Notes under the pieces: generated by a model | Database searches by the model: none | What the model saw: only the letters and a program-made list of their open reading frames with translations | Told to the model about the DNA's origin: nothing | Translations under genes and position numbers: made by a program | Part shown: piece by piece, positions 1-9,245 of the stretch | Layout of the letters: each line of letters starts with the position of its first letter | How positions within the stretch are numbered: the stretch's first letter is position 1 | Source: Chryseobacterium defluvii | GTDB lineage: Bacteria > Bacteroidota > Bacteroidia > Flavobacteriales > Weeksellaceae | NCBI RefSeq assembly: GCF_014204415.1 | Contig: NZ_JACHLE010000006.1 | Location: forward strand, 62,001-126,000 | Length of the DNA stretch: 64,000 bases | Reading direction: 5' to 3'

Positions 1-1582
1 AAGATAAAATACCCAATAATACTGGCATTCTTTCTAACCAAAGGTGAGTCCCTTCACCTTCTTTACGTTGATTGCTGATGTTAGCCAATGCTGGAGCCTC
101 CGCAGGAACTTCCTTCTGGAATGAACCGGCCTTTGCCGTTTTGTAAACATTGATCACCATTAAAATGGCTCCTGAAAGATAGAATAATCCTCCTGCAAAT
201 CTTGCCCAAAAGAAAGGAATAATAGCAGAAACCGTATCCAGCCAGTTTTTCCATACCAGGGTTCCGTCCGGATTGAACTGCTTCCACATTAACCCCTGAG
301 TGAATCCTGAAATATACATCGGAACAGCATAGAAGATAATCCCCAAAGTACCTAACCAGAAATGCCAGTTAGCTAATTTTACAGACCATATCTTGGTTCT
401 CCATAAGATTGGAACCAAATAATAGATCACCCCGAATGCCATGAAACCATTCCATCCAAGGGCACCTAAATGTACGTGTCCGATAACCCAGTCAGTAAAG
501 TGACCTATTTTGTTGATATTTTTAGTTGCTAAAAGTGGTCCTTCAAATGTTGCCATCCCATAGCAGGTAACTGCTACCACGAAGAACTTTAGGATAGGAT
601 TTTCCCTTACTTTATCCCATGCTCCCCTTAAAGTAAGAAGCCCGTTCAGCATTCCTCCCCATGACGGAGCGATAAGCATGATCGAGAACCCTGTTCCCAC
701 GGCCTGGGCCCATGCAGGAAGCGAGGTATACTGAAGGTGGTGAGGGCCAGCCCAGATATATACGAAAATTAATGACCAGAAGTGAATGATAGACAGTTTA
801 TAGGAGAATACCGGTCTGTCAGCAGCTTTCGGTAAGAAATAGTACATCAAACCTAATACTGGTGTTGTTAATACGAATGCTACTGCATTGTGTCCATACC
901 ACCATTGTACGATAGCATCTTTCACTCCTGCATATACAGAGTATGATTTCCATCCTGTGAAGGATAGGGGAACCTCAAGGTTATTGAAGATATGAAGCAT
1001 TGCCACGGCGATCCAGGTACCAATATAGAACCAGATGGCTACATACAGGTGTCTTACCCTTCTTTTGGCGATGGTCAGGAACATATTGATCCCGAAGATG
1101 ATCCATGAAAATGCGATTAAGATATCGATCGGCCATTCATGCTCAGCATATTCCTTAGAAGTATTGATCCCCATAAAGAATGTAATAAATACAGCCACAA
1201 TCATGATCTGCCATGTCCAGAAATGAAGCCAGGATAGAGTATCACTATACATCCTTGCCTTTAATAATCTTTGCAGGGAGTAATAAATACCGGTATAAAC
1301 GATATTACATACAAATGCAAAAATCACAGTACTCGTATGCAGCATTCTTATTCTACCGAACCCAAATGCCCCATGTGTGTTGATCAAGCCCTGGATATTC
1401 CCTGAAGCTAAACTGTTAATGGTGGTATCATCTGTTCCGAATAAGAACTCCGGAAGCTCCGGATAGAAAAGCATTAATGCCGCTGTAAGCCCGAACAGAA
1501 ACCCTATGATCCCAAAAACTATGGTTGCATAGAGGAATGCACGGACAATACTGTTGTCATAACTAAACTTTTGTGTTTCCAT
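1..1582 (-). CDS. ccoN: cbb3-type cytochrome c oxidase subunit I, apparently fused to CcoO (3' end outside window)
   Basis: This is the catalytic haem-copper subunit of the high-affinity cbb3 terminal oxidase in the inner membrane. The minus-strand reading frame is open from ATG at 1582 (METQKFSYDN) to the window edge, 527 codons. Multiple membrane helices are seen. Family-typical stretches include WWYGHNAVAF and IFVYIWAGPHHLQY, which carry haem/CuB histidines, and GHVHLGALGWNG. After the usual CcoN end the frame passes through a charged linker into THLWLERMPVLLGILS, which resembles the N-terminus of CcoO. A CcoN-CcoO fusion, known in Bacteroidota, is therefore inferred. ccoS ends 7 nt upstream. 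Confidence 0.93.
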   Translation of the reverse strand, partial: METQKFSYDNSIVRAFLYATIVFGIIGFLFGLTAALMLFYPELPEFLFGTDDTTINSLASGNIQGLINTHGAFGFGRIRMLHTSTVIFAFVCNIVYTGIYYSLQRLLKARMYSDTLSWLHFWTWQIMIVAVFITFFMGINTSKEYAEHEWPIDILIAFSWIIFGINMFLTIAKRRVRHLYVAIWFYIGTWIAVAMLHIFNNLEVPLSFTGWKSYSVYAGVKDAIVQWWYGHNAVAFVLTTPVLGLMYYFLPKAADRPVFSYKLSIIHFWSLIFVYIWAGPHHLQYTSLPAWAQAVGTGFSIMLIAPSWGGMLNGLLTLRGAWDKVRENPILKFFVVAVTCYGMATFEGPLLATKNINKIGHFTDWVIGHVHLGALGWNGFMAFGVIYYLVPILWRTKIWSVKLANWHFWLGTLGIIFYAVPMYISGFTQGLMWKQFNPDGTLVWKNWLDTVSAIIPFFWARFAGGLFYLSGAILMVINVYKTAKAGSFQKEVPAEAPALANISNQRKEGEGTHLWLERMPVLLGILS

Positions 1583-1589
1583 ATATCAA

Positions 1590-1820
1590 CTATTCACTTT
1601 TTTCTTCAATTTTTTTATCGTCTCCTTTTTCTTTCTGGTCTGTCTTTTTGCCGTCTTTGCTTTCTTCATCTTCTTTGATCTCATCAGAGTCGAAGAGGAT
1701 TCTTACAGCTGGAGATTCATCATCTTCAAACTGTCCTTTTTTGGCATTGACTATAAAAACGACCAGGAAAATTGCAGCTAAAGAAACACTGCATAAGATC
1801 ATTAAATATAGAATATCCAT
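1590..1820 (-). CDS. ccoS: cbb3-type cytochrome oxidase assembly protein CcoS
   Basis: A 76-residue protein with one N-terminal membrane helix (about residues 2-24) that starts MDILYLMILCSVSLA, followed by a short FDSDEI-containing segment and a highly charged Lys/Glu/Asp tail. This matches CcoS, which is needed to insert redox cofactors into the cbb3 oxidase. The charged tail is longer than in proteobacterial CcoS. It lies between ccoI upstream and ccoN downstream, so co-expression with ccoN is likely. Confidence 0.88.
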   Translation of the reverse strand: MDILYLMILCSVSLAAIFLVVFIVNAKKGQFEDDESPAVRILFDSDEIKEDEESKDGKKTDQKEKGDDKKIEEKSE

Positions 1821-1851
1821 TGGACAACAAAATTAACCAATTTTCGGGGTT

Positions 1852-1859
1852 CAAATTTA
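1852..1859 (-). promoter_or_regulatory. Bacteroidota -7 element before ccoS-ccoN
   Basis: Reads TAAATTTG on the minus strand, an exact TAnnTTTG match, 31 nt before the ccoS start. No clear -33 element was found. Confidence 0.5.
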
Positions 1860-1929
1860 GTGAAAAATAATGACATTCATCACGAAATGCTGATTTCAGC
1901 TAATTTAAAATCAGTCTAAATAAGGCATT

Positions 1930-4314
1930 TTAAGCTGGTTTTTTGAAATATTTTCTTCCCAGTATCCACGTAGAAAGAGTAGTGAAAGTAACCACTGTAA
2001 TAGAGCTGATTGGCATGATAACGGCAGCAAAAAGAGGGTGCATATTTCCTATAACGGCATAGCTTAGTCCCACAACATTGTATAGAAAGCTGATTATGAA
2101 TGTCATTTTCACAATGGTTATCGAGCCTTTGCAGACGTTAAGGTACTTGTCAAGAGCTACCACTTTATCACCGTTCATAATGACATCGGATGACGGGGTA
2201 AAGGTATTGGTATCGTCAGAGATAGCGATGCCTATATTGCTCTGTTTTAATGCTCCGGCATCATTCAGTCCGTCTCCCAGCATGGCTACCTTTAGGTGCT
2301 TATCCTGAAGATTCCTGATGTAGTTTAGCTTGTCTTCAGGGCTTTGATTGAATGCCATTTCCTGATAAGCCGGGATCAGTTCCTTAAGCTGGTTTTCTTC
2401 GGATGAGTTGTCTCCGCTCAGAATGAAGATCTTATAGTGCGTAAGCTTTTGAAAAAGACTTTTAAGATTTTCGCGGTACTCATTTTTGAAGATGAATTTT
2501 CCTAAAAACTCATCATTTTTGCTGACATATACAGCAGTTTCAAGATTTTTGGCTTCCTGTCTGTTATAACGGGCAGAACCTATTTTATAAAGACTTCCTC
2601 TTACCTGGCCTTGGTAGCCTTTTCCTGAAATTTCCTCGAAGCTGTCCACCGGAAAATAATCATCCGGGATCTCCAAAAATTCATATAAGGATTTTGAAAG
2701 TGGGTGATTGGAATTTTTTAGTAAAGCTTTGATATTCAGCAAATCAAATTCCTGAATTTCAGAGCCTTCATATTTGATGTTTGATTTCTTTCTGTGGGTA
2801 ATGGTTCCGGTTTTATCAAAAACAATCGTATCAAGCTTTGCAATCTTCTCGATGGTAAGAGTATCTTTTACATAGAATTTATTTCTGCCCAAAATCCGCA
2901 TGATATGCCCGAAAGTGAACGGTGCAGAAAGAGCAAGGGCACAAGGGCAGGCAATGATCAGGATGGCGGAAACCACCTGGAACATTTTCTCCAGATCAAT
3001 AAATGACCAGTAAATCCCGGAAATTAAGGCAATGCCTAAGATGATGAAAGTGAAATATTTACTGATGTTATTAGTGAGGGTATCCAATCCGGTTTCGTGC
3101 TTTTTAAACGCTTCTTTATTCCAAAGCTGTGTCAGGTAGCTCTGGTCAACATCTTTGATCACTTCAAGCTCCAAAGAAGAGCCGATCTGTTTTCCTCCTG
3201 CAAAGATCTTGTCGCCCGGTTTTTTGCTGATGCTTACGCTTTCTCCGGTGATAAAGCTATTGTCAATATTCCCTTGCCCATTGATCAGGATTGCGTCCAC
3301 AGGAATGATTTCCTGGTTTCTTACCAGAATGCGGTCACCGACCTTGATCTCTGAAAGTAAGATATTTTCCTGCTTTCCGTTGAAATCTACCTTTGTGACG
3401 GCAATAGGGTAAAACGATTTATAATCACGGTCATAGGAGAGAGCATTATAGGTTCTTTTCTGAAACGTTTTACCTAAAAGCATGAAGAATAAGAGCCCGC
3501 ATAACGTGTCGAAATATCCGGGACCATAATCCGTTACGACTTCATAAATACTTCTTCCGAAAAGAACAATGATCCCCAGTACGATAGGGACATCTATGTT
3601 GACAATTTTATTTTTTAATCCATACCAGGCAGACTTGTAATAATCTGAAGCAGAATAGAATACCACCGGGCACGCCAGGAGAAACATTAAAGTCCTGAAG
3701 AGTCCTTTGTAGTGATCCATCCAGTAATCTTCGCCGCCAATATATTCCGGAAAAGTAAGGAACATTCCGTTGCCAAAGGCGAAGCCTGCTATGGCCAGCT
3801 TGATCAGCAGGGACTTGTCCAGGTGCTCCACGTTTTTTTCAGCAGTTTCGAGGCTGATGACAGGCTTGTAGCCAAGGTTAGTTAAAAATTTAGCTAATTC
3901 GCTTAATTTTAGCTGATTATGATTGAATGCAATCTGCAGGGTTTTTCTTGTAAAGTTAACTTGGGAATACTTAATGTCCTTATTCAGGGTATGAAGGCTT
4001 TCCAGGAGCCAGATACATGAAGAGCAATGAATTACAGGGATTTTAAAGGTGACAAGGCTGGTTTCCCCCTCAGAAAAATCTGTGACCTTTTCAAAAATTT
4101 CAGGAGTATCCAGATAATCGAACTGAGAAGAGTTTTCATCGCTTGGGCGGATTCCTGCCTTTTTATTTAATTCGTAAAAATTACTTAAATTGTTGGTATT
4201 CAGGATTTCGTAGACGGACTTGCAGCCGTTGCAGCAGAAAATCCTATCATCAAAAAGAATTCTTTCCTTTTCTATACCTTGTCCGCAATGATAACAGTTC
4301 TCGCTCACCTTCAT
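1930..4314 (-). CDS. ccoI: Copper-translocating P-type ATPase for cbb3 oxidase assembly
   Basis: A P1B-type ATPase that supplies copper for the cbb3 oxidase. I chose ATG 4314 (MKVSENCYHCGQ, 794 aa): the longer frame from 4392 would overlap the divergent regulator and both promoters. An N-terminal cysteine-rich zinc-finger-like segment (CYHCG, CCNGC) is followed by an HMA domain with CSSC near residues 97-100. TGES lies near 356, the CPC metal site near 456-458, DKTGT near 500 and GDGLNDAGAL further on. Transmembrane helices flank these, as in FixI/CcoI. A small inverted repeat, CTGATTT/AAATCAG, lies just past the stop at about 1889-1914. Confidence 0.95.
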   Translation of the reverse strand: MKVSENCYHCGQGIEKERILFDDRIFCCNGCKSVYEILNTNNLSNFYELNKKAGIRPSDENSSQFDYLDTPEIFEKVTDFSEGETSLVTFKIPVIHCSSCIWLLESLHTLNKDIKYSQVNFTRKTLQIAFNHNQLKLSELAKFLTNLGYKPVISLETAEKNVEHLDKSLLIKLAIAGFAFGNGMFLTFPEYIGGEDYWMDHYKGLFRTLMFLLACPVVFYSASDYYKSAWYGLKNKIVNIDVPIVLGIIVLFGRSIYEVVTDYGPGYFDTLCGLLFFMLLGKTFQKRTYNALSYDRDYKSFYPIAVTKVDFNGKQENILLSEIKVGDRILVRNQEIIPVDAILINGQGNIDNSFITGESVSISKKPGDKIFAGGKQIGSSLELEVIKDVDQSYLTQLWNKEAFKKHETGLDTLTNNISKYFTFIILGIALISGIYWSFIDLEKMFQVVSAILIIACPCALALSAPFTFGHIMRILGRNKFYVKDTLTIEKIAKLDTIVFDKTGTITHRKKSNIKYEGSEIQEFDLLNIKALLKNSNHPLSKSLYEFLEIPDDYFPVDSFEEISGKGYQGQVRGSLYKIGSARYNRQEAKNLETAVYVSKNDEFLGKFIFKNEYRENLKSLFQKLTHYKIFILSGDNSSEENQLKELIPAYQEMAFNQSPEDKLNYIRNLQDKHLKVAMLGDGLNDAGALKQSNIGIAISDDTNTFTPSSDVIMNGDKVVALDKYLNVCKGSITIVKMTFIISFLYNVVGLSYAVIGNMHPLFAAVIMPISSITVVTFTTLSTWILGRKYFKKPA

Positions 4315-4328
4315 AAAATATTGACATA

Positions 4329-4336
4329 CAAAATTA
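4329..4336 (-). promoter_or_regulatory. -7 element for ccoI
   Basis: TAATTTTG on the minus strand, an exact TAnnTTTG match, 14 nt before ATG 4314. It supports the shorter ccoI start and implies a very short leader. Confidence 0.55.
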
Positions 4337-4348
4337 TAACAATTTTTT

Positions 4349-4379
4349 TTGTTTATCGAGTTAAAATGTTCTATTTTTG
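4349..4379 (+). promoter_or_regulatory. Promoter of the Crp/Fnr regulator
   Basis: TTG at 4349-4351, a 20-nt spacer, then TATTTTTG at 4372-4379. This is a full Bacteroidota -33/-7 promoter. The -7 element ends only 6 nt before ATG 4386, so the mRNA would be nearly leaderless unless translation starts at ATG 4398. Confidence 0.65.
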
Positions 4380-4385
4380 TGATAA

Positions 4386-5111
4386 ATGTCATATAAAATG
4401 CCGCAGGAAAAACAGTTAGCCATTGAAGAAAGATTTGCCAGAGTTTTTAATGATAAATCATTCAAAGAAAGACTTTCTAGCGCAGATTTTGAAAAATACA
4501 TCAACGCAAAAAAAAGATTGAGCTTCCAGAAACACGATACTATTTTTGAGGACGGAGAAATCCCGAAAGGAGTATTTGTATTGGAGAAAGGTGCCGCTAA
4601 ATTATCAAAGTCCGGCGCTTTCGGAAAAGATCAGATCTTACGTTTTATCAAAGAGGGTGATATCATAGGATACCGCTCGTTGCTTTGCGGTGAAAACTTC
4701 CAGGCAAAAGCTGAGGCTATGACGGACATTGAATGCGTTTTTTTGCCATCAGAGGTGTTTATGCACCTTTTAGAAGTTGATCCTCAGCTGTCTTTTGTAA
4801 TGCTTCAGAAAATTGCTTATGAACTTGGGGAATCCTCTAATACCATTACTTTTCTGGCGCAAAAAACAGTGAGGGAAAGGCTGGCTGAAATTTTGCTTCT
4901 TCTGGAGCAGAAATTAGGAGTAGATCCTGAAGGATTCATTAAAATTTCTTTAACAAGAGAAGAAATTGCCAACATTATAGGCACGGCAACGGAAAGTGCC
5001 ATCCGATTGATCTCTGAATTTAAGCAGGATCATCTCATCGAGGTTGATGGAAGAAACATCAAAATCCTGAATCATGACAAGCTAATGAAACTGGGACACG
5101 TAGTTTTATAA
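4386..5111 (+). CDS. Crp/Fnr family transcriptional regulator
   Basis: A 241-residue regulator. An N-terminal cyclic-nucleotide-binding beta-roll fold (about residues 30-150) is followed by an HTH_Crp DNA-binding domain whose recognition region begins [16 protein letters not shown]. It has no N-terminal cysteine cluster, so it is not a classical Fe-S FNR; the ligand cannot be read from sequence. Position divergent from ccoI-ccoS-ccoN suggests control of microaerobic respiration (inference). Alternative ATG at 4398 (MPQEKQ). Confidence 0.9.
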   Translation: MSYKMPQEKQLAIEERFARVFNDKSFKERLSSADFEKYINAKKRLSFQKHDTIFEDGEIPKGVFVLEKGAAKLSKSGAFGKDQILRFIKEGDIIGYRSLLCGENFQAKAEAMTDIECVFLPSEVFMHLLEVDPQLSFVMLQKIAYELGESSNTITFLAQKTVRERLAEILLLLEQKLGVDPEGFIKISLTREEIANIIGTATESAIRLISEFKQDHLIEVDGRNIKILNHDKLMKLGHVVL

Positions 5112-5127
5112 TTCATACAAAACAAGG

Positions 5128-5148
5128 GTCGGCGGAAGCCGACTTTTT
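5128..5148 (+). terminator. Rho-independent terminator after the Crp/Fnr gene
   Basis: Perfect stem GTCGGC / GCCGAC with a GGAA tetraloop, followed by TTTTT. Confidence 0.8.
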
Positions 5149-5170
5149 AACTTTTAAACATATCACAATT

Positions 5171-5986
5171 ATGTCTGTTCATTCTGAAATTAAAAAAGTT
5201 ACAACAGAGACCTTGCGAAAGATGAAATTCGATAAGGAAAAGATAACCATGCTTACGGCATATGACTTTACGACTGCGAAAATGGTAGATGCAGGAGGTA
5301 TTGACACGATTCTTGTCGGGGATTCTGCAGCCAATGTTATGGCAGGTTTTGAAACCACATTGCCTATTACGCTGGATCAGATGATTTATCATGCGCAAAG
5401 TGTTGTTCGGGGAGTTGACAGAGCTCTGGTTGTAGCAGATTTGCCATTCGGGACGTATCAGAGCAACCCGGAAAAGGCTTTGGAATCTGCGGTGAGAATG
5501 ATGAAAGAAGGCGGGGCTCATGCTGTGAAAATTGAAGGCGGGAAAGAGATCTCAAAATCCATCAAGAAGATCATTAATGCCGGAATCCCGGTAATGGGGC
5601 ATCTTGGTTTGACTCCCCAATCGATCTATAAATTCGGAACGTATAAAGTAAGGGCAAAAGAAGAAGCTGAAGCTGAAAAGCTGATCAGTGATGCAAAGCT
5701 TTTGGAAGAATTAGGATGTTTTTCTGTCGTCCTTGAAAAAATTCCGGCAGATCTTGCCAAAACGGTATCAGAAAGTATTACCATTCCAACGATCGGGATC
5801 GGGGCCGGGCCTCATTGTGACGGACAGGTTCTGGTGTATCATGATATGGTGGGCATGAATAAAGATTTTACCCCTAAATTTTTAAGAAGATACCTTGATC
5901 TCTATACTGAAATTACAGGCGCGGTCGCCCAATACGTTAAAGATGTAAAAAGTGTGGATTTCCCTAACGAAAAAGAAAGCTATTAA
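5171..5986 (+). CDS. panB: 3-methyl-2-oxobutanoate hydroxymethyltransferase
   Basis: Ketopantoate hydroxymethyltransferase, the first committed step of pantothenate (vitamin B5) synthesis: transfers a hydroxymethyl group from methylene-THF to 2-oxoisovalerate. At 271 residues it has the usual family length. Recognisable parts are [19 protein letters not shown], the metal/substrate region [19 protein letters not shown], and [14 protein letters not shown]. First gene of a tight trio with a membrane protein and a pseudouridine synthase (gaps of 3 nt and an overlap). Confidence 0.96.
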   Translation: MSVHSEIKKVTTETLRKMKFDKEKITMLTAYDFTTAKMVDAGGIDTILVGDSAANVMAGFETTLPITLDQMIYHAQSVVRGVDRALVVADLPFGTYQSNPEKALESAVRMMKEGGAHAVKIEGGKEISKSIKKIINAGIPVMGHLGLTPQSIYKFGTYKVRAKEEAEAEKLISDAKLLEELGCFSVVLEKIPADLAKTVSESITIPTIGIGAGPHCDGQVLVYHDMVGMNKDFTPKFLRRYLDLYTEITGAVAQYVKDVKSVDFPNEKESY

Positions 5987-5989
5987 CCT

Positions 5990-6313
5990 ATGAAAAATCA
6001 ACAATCATTACAGGGAATCATCTCTATTATCGCTTTGGTATGCCTGGCTGCAGGATGGTTCAATTTTTTTTCTCCGGAGATCAATAATCTTCTTTCCCGG
6101 AAGATCTTTTATGTTTTGATAGGAATTAGCTTTTTTCTTCAGGCTCCTTTGCTTTCAAACAGAAATTTTACGTATGCCATGTATGCTGCTGCGGCCGTTT
6201 GTGTTATCGGGGCTTTCCTGCCTGTCGACTCAAAGCTTTCGGGGATTAAGACTATCGGGCTTCTGGCCGGGATCATTCTCTCCTTTACCAACAGGCCAAA
6301 TCGGGTTCAGTGA
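5990..6313 (+). CDS. Small four-helix membrane protein of unknown function
   Basis: A 107-residue protein with four predicted membrane segments (about residues 7-28, 38-55, 60-79 and 86-101) and no recognised motif. It starts 3 nt after panB and its TGA overlaps the ATG of the next gene, so it is translated as part of that operon. No function is assigned. Confidence 0.75.
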   Translation: MKNQQSLQGIISIIALVCLAAGWFNFFSPEINNLLSRKIFYVLIGISFFLQAPLLSNRNFTYAMYAAAAVCVIGAFLPVDSKLSGIKTIGLLAGIILSFTNRPNRVQ

Positions 6314-6993
6314 TGACGGAAGATCAGATCGTGTATGAAGATAACCATCTTATGGTGATCAATAAAAAAGCCGGCCAGCTTGTACAGGGTGATAAAACTG
6401 GTGATGAGTCTTTACTGGAATCCATCAAGAATTTTATTAAAAGAAGGGATGCTAAGCCGGGGAATGTTTTTCTTGGCCTGGTTCATCGTATAGACCGCCC
6501 GACTTCCGGCCTGGTAATTTATGCCAAAACCTCTAAATCGCTTACCCGTCTGACGCAGATGGTGAAAAACAGGGAGGTGAAAAAAACATATTGGGCTATT
6601 GTAGGCAAAGAACTGATCCCTCAAAATCAAAGGCTGATACACTACTTAAAGAAAAACGAAAAGAACAATAAGGCTATTGTGTTTCCTAAACCTACAGAGG
6701 GGGCAAAGGAAGCTGTTTTAACATATACTGTCATAAAGAGTCTGGATAATTACCTTCTTCTTGAGATAGACCTTGAAACGGGCAGGCATCATCAGATCCG
6801 TGCCCAGTTGTCCAAAATAGGGGCTCCGATAAAAGGAGACCTTAAATATGGATCACCACGCTCCAATCCTGACGGTGGGATCAGTCTTCATGCAAGAAAA
6901 CTGGAGTTTATTCATCCTGTTACAAAAGAAAAAATACAAATAACAGCTCCTGTTCCGCAAAATGATGCAGTGTGGAAAGCATGTGAAGAATAA
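6313..6993 (+). CDS. RluA-family RNA pseudouridine synthase
   Basis: Converts uridine to pseudouridine in rRNA or tRNA. The catalytic motif is GLVHRIDRPTSGL with the catalytic Asp near residue 61; LETGRHHQIRAQL and the C-terminal KLEFIHPVT are also family signatures. At 226 residues it has only the catalytic domain and lacks an S4 domain, as in RluC/RluD short relatives. ATG 6313 overlaps the upstream stop (TGATG); a GTG at 6310 is also possible. The RNA target is not predictable. Confidence 0.92.
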   Translation: MTEDQIVYEDNHLMVINKKAGQLVQGDKTGDESLLESIKNFIKRRDAKPGNVFLGLVHRIDRPTSGLVIYAKTSKSLTRLTQMVKNREVKKTYWAIVGKELIPQNQRLIHYLKKNEKNNKAIVFPKPTEGAKEAVLTYTVIKSLDNYLLLEIDLETGRHHQIRAQLSKIGAPIKGDLKYGSPRSNPDGGISLHARKLEFIHPVTKEKIQITAPVPQNDAVWKACEE

Positions 6994-7023
6994 AAAATCG
7001 ACTCAGAATGAGCCGATTTTTTT
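6993..7023. terminator. Bidirectional terminator between converging genes
   Basis: A-rich arm, stem TCGaCTCA / TGAGcCGA with a GAA loop, and a T-run, symmetric enough to serve the RluA gene (plus) and the receptor gene at 7041-9245 (minus). Confidence 0.75.
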
Positions 7024-7040
7024 ATGATAATATCCCGGAT

Positions 7041-9245
7041 TTATTGTCCCTGCTGCATCACGCCTCCGTTTTCTTCTTTTTTAGTGGCGTTTAAGATATT
7101 AGGATCTTCTTTGGCCAGTTTATTCTTGGTTGGGATTTTATAATTGATAGACAATCCGAAGTTTCTGGTATCGTATTTATTACTCATGAATACACTTTCC
7201 CCTTCCGGCGGATTAGAACGTACCTGCATTTTTTGTCCGTTGAAAATATCATTGGCGAAAACAGAAAGAGTCAGACGGTTATTCATGAACTTCTTCGTTA
7301 AAGTAACATCGAAGGAATTATTGAATGGTTTTTCTGCTGTAAAGTAGAAATATCCTGCTTTCGGGGTCAGATAACTGTAATTGGCGGTCATCTTGATATC
7401 TTTAGGCAGGATCAGCTGCGTCATGATATTGAAGATCCAGAATCCCCTGTTATTCAGATTGTCGATCTCGTGCTTCTGGTACCCTGCATAGATGTACATG
7501 AAGTTGATCTTATCAGGATTGAAGTTGAATTTCATTACCTCGCTTAGCGGCTTGCTGAAGATCATGAACGGAACAGGAAGCCCTACATTGAAGTTGTGGA
7601 TCCTCATGTTTGAAATGTTGATCTGTTCATTAAAAAGATTTTTACCACTTTTCCTCACGAGCTGTGCCACCTGGTCTTTTGCAGAACTTACACTATAGCC
7701 GATAAAAGCATAATCGAACGCTGAAATTTTCAGCTCATAATTATCAAAAATAGTAGGCTGCAGTTCAGGATTACCGTTTATCTGGGTATTCGGACCATAG
7801 AATATGACATTGTTGGGGTTCAGTGCGGAAATACTGGGTAAACTGATCTTTTTATTATAATTGGCAGCAATATATACCTGATTCATCAGATTATACTGAA
7901 CACTGGCATTAGGGAATAATTTGAATTTGTTAAAAGGAATTAGGTTATCCTGAATAAGATCCCCATTTTTTGCATAATAACGGGTAATTCCGGAAATATC
8001 ATAATTCTCGGCACGTGAACCCAAGGTGAAGTCAAACTTTTTTAGTTTCGCCTGAAATTCCAGATAAGTGGCGGCAGTCTGTCTCTGATATTCAAGATTG
8101 GTTAGGCCTTTGCTTTCCGTGTCGAAATTCTGCTTTTCATACAAACCTCCTAGACTTACTTTTCCACCGTCAAGGATGTTGATCGGCTGGGCATAATCTA
8201 CTTTAAAGTTTGCGATATTCATATCAGATTCATTGTTTAATACATCATTCCTGCCGGCTATAAAATAAGGTTGATTAATATCCGTGTAATACCCCTGCTG
8301 GAAAAAATTATCCTGGGAAAACTTACTGTCAGATTTTGTATATCCGAACTGAAAATCCAGTTTCTGAGACTTATCGTCAAAACGTTTTTGATAGGTTACT
8401 ACGGCTTCCTGTCTCAGGTTATTGGTGTGGGCGGCATCTGAGGCATCAAAAACAACTTCCCGGATCAAATTGGAGTTCAGATCCAAAACATCGGCCATAC
8501 CCGCACTTAAAGTAGAGTTGTCATTATTGTTGTGGTAGATATCGTAATTTAATAATAGTCTATCCTGCCCTAATTCGAAAGTTAGTCCCGACTTAGCAAA
8601 ATATCCGCGCCCTATCCTGTCAGTATTACTTCTGAATATGATATCCTGCGCCGATCTCAGGTTGCTCTCACGATAATTCTGGCCTACATTCAGCTGCCAT
8701 CCGAAATATTTGTTACGGGCATTTAAATTGACGGAATTGGTGGTTCTGCTTCTGAATTGATCATAGTTGGTAAAAGAAAAGTTCCCGGAATAAGTAGCGG
8801 TTAAATATTTATTGGCATTCTTATTCGTGATGATATTCATGATGGCGCCTCCTGAAGTGGCAGGGAATTCTGCCCCCGGCTGTGTAATAACTTCAATTCT
8901 GTCTACTGAATTAGCTGGCATTCCTTCCAGAAAAGAATTCAGTTCATTGGAGGAAATATTAAGTGGCCTTCCGTTAAGATATACATCCAGTGCTTTCCCC
9001 TGATACATCATTCCTGCAATATCTGTGGAAATGAGTCCCGGAAGTTTTTTAATTCCCTCCAATACATTGCCGTTATTGAGTTGCGGTTGTTCAGAAAAGT
9101 CGAAGATCGTACGATCGGCTTTTTGTTCTACTGCTTTTTTAGTTTTGGTTATGGTAACAGCTTCTATCTGTTTTTCTTTTACCTGATTTTGAGCATAAGT
9201 AATGATAGAGCCTAAAAATGATAAAGCAATAATTGTTTTTTTCAT
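7041..9245 (-). CDS. Outer-membrane beta-barrel receptor, TonB-dependent receptor family
   Basis: A 734-residue outer-membrane protein. It has a Sec signal peptide ending ITYAQ, a plug-like domain (about residues 50-145, including VLEGIKKLPGL, YLNGRPLNI, VDRIEVITQPGAEFPA) and a long beta-strand-rich barrel. It lacks the N-terminal carboxypeptidase-like domain of many flavobacterial receptors and has an unusual C-terminal extension of about 30 polar residues (KNKLAKEDPNILNATKKEEN) past the last barrel strand. The substrate is unknown. A near-match promoter TAGCCTTG lies about 47-54 nt upstream on the minus strand. Confidence 0.85.
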   Translation of the reverse strand: MKKTIIALSFLGSIITYAQNQVKEKQIEAVTITKTKKAVEQKADRTIFDFSEQPQLNNGNVLEGIKKLPGLISTDIAGMMYQGKALDVYLNGRPLNISSNELNSFLEGMPANSVDRIEVITQPGAEFPATSGGAIMNIITNKNANKYLTATYSGNFSFTNYDQFRSRTTNSVNLNARNKYFGWQLNVGQNYRESNLRSAQDIIFRSNTDRIGRGYFAKSGLTFELGQDRLLLNYDIYHNNNDNSTLSAGMADVLDLNSNLIREVVFDASDAAHTNNLRQEAVVTYQKRFDDKSQKLDFQFGYTKSDSKFSQDNFFQQGYYTDINQPYFIAGRNDVLNNESDMNIANFKVDYAQPINILDGGKVSLGGLYEKQNFDTESKGLTNLEYQRQTAATYLEFQAKLKKFDFTLGSRAENYDISGITRYYAKNGDLIQDNLIPFNKFKLFPNASVQYNLMNQVYIAANYNKKISLPSISALNPNNVIFYGPNTQINGNPELQPTIFDNYELKISAFDYAFIGYSVSSAKDQVAQLVRKSGKNLFNEQINISNMRIHNFNVGLPVPFMIFSKPLSEVMKFNFNPDKINFMYIYAGYQKHEIDNLNNRGFWIFNIMTQLILPKDIKMTANYSYLTPKAGYFYFTAEKPFNNSFDVTLTKKFMNNRLTLSVFANDIFNGQKMQVRSNPPEGESVFMSNKYDTRNFGLSINYKIPTKNKLAKEDPNILNATKKEENGGVMQQGQ

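Noticed and set aside
1840..1930. FNR/CRP-type palindrome upstream of ccoS (TGACATTCATCACG)
   Set aside because: Half-sites are not symmetric enough to support a binding site.
4314..4392. Longer ccoI start at 4392
   Set aside because: It would overlap the divergent regulator and its promoter; MKVSENCYHCG at 4314 matches the family start.
5147..5521. 124-codon frame antisense to panB
   Set aside because: panB is complete on the other strand with all motifs; the frame reads as a shadow.
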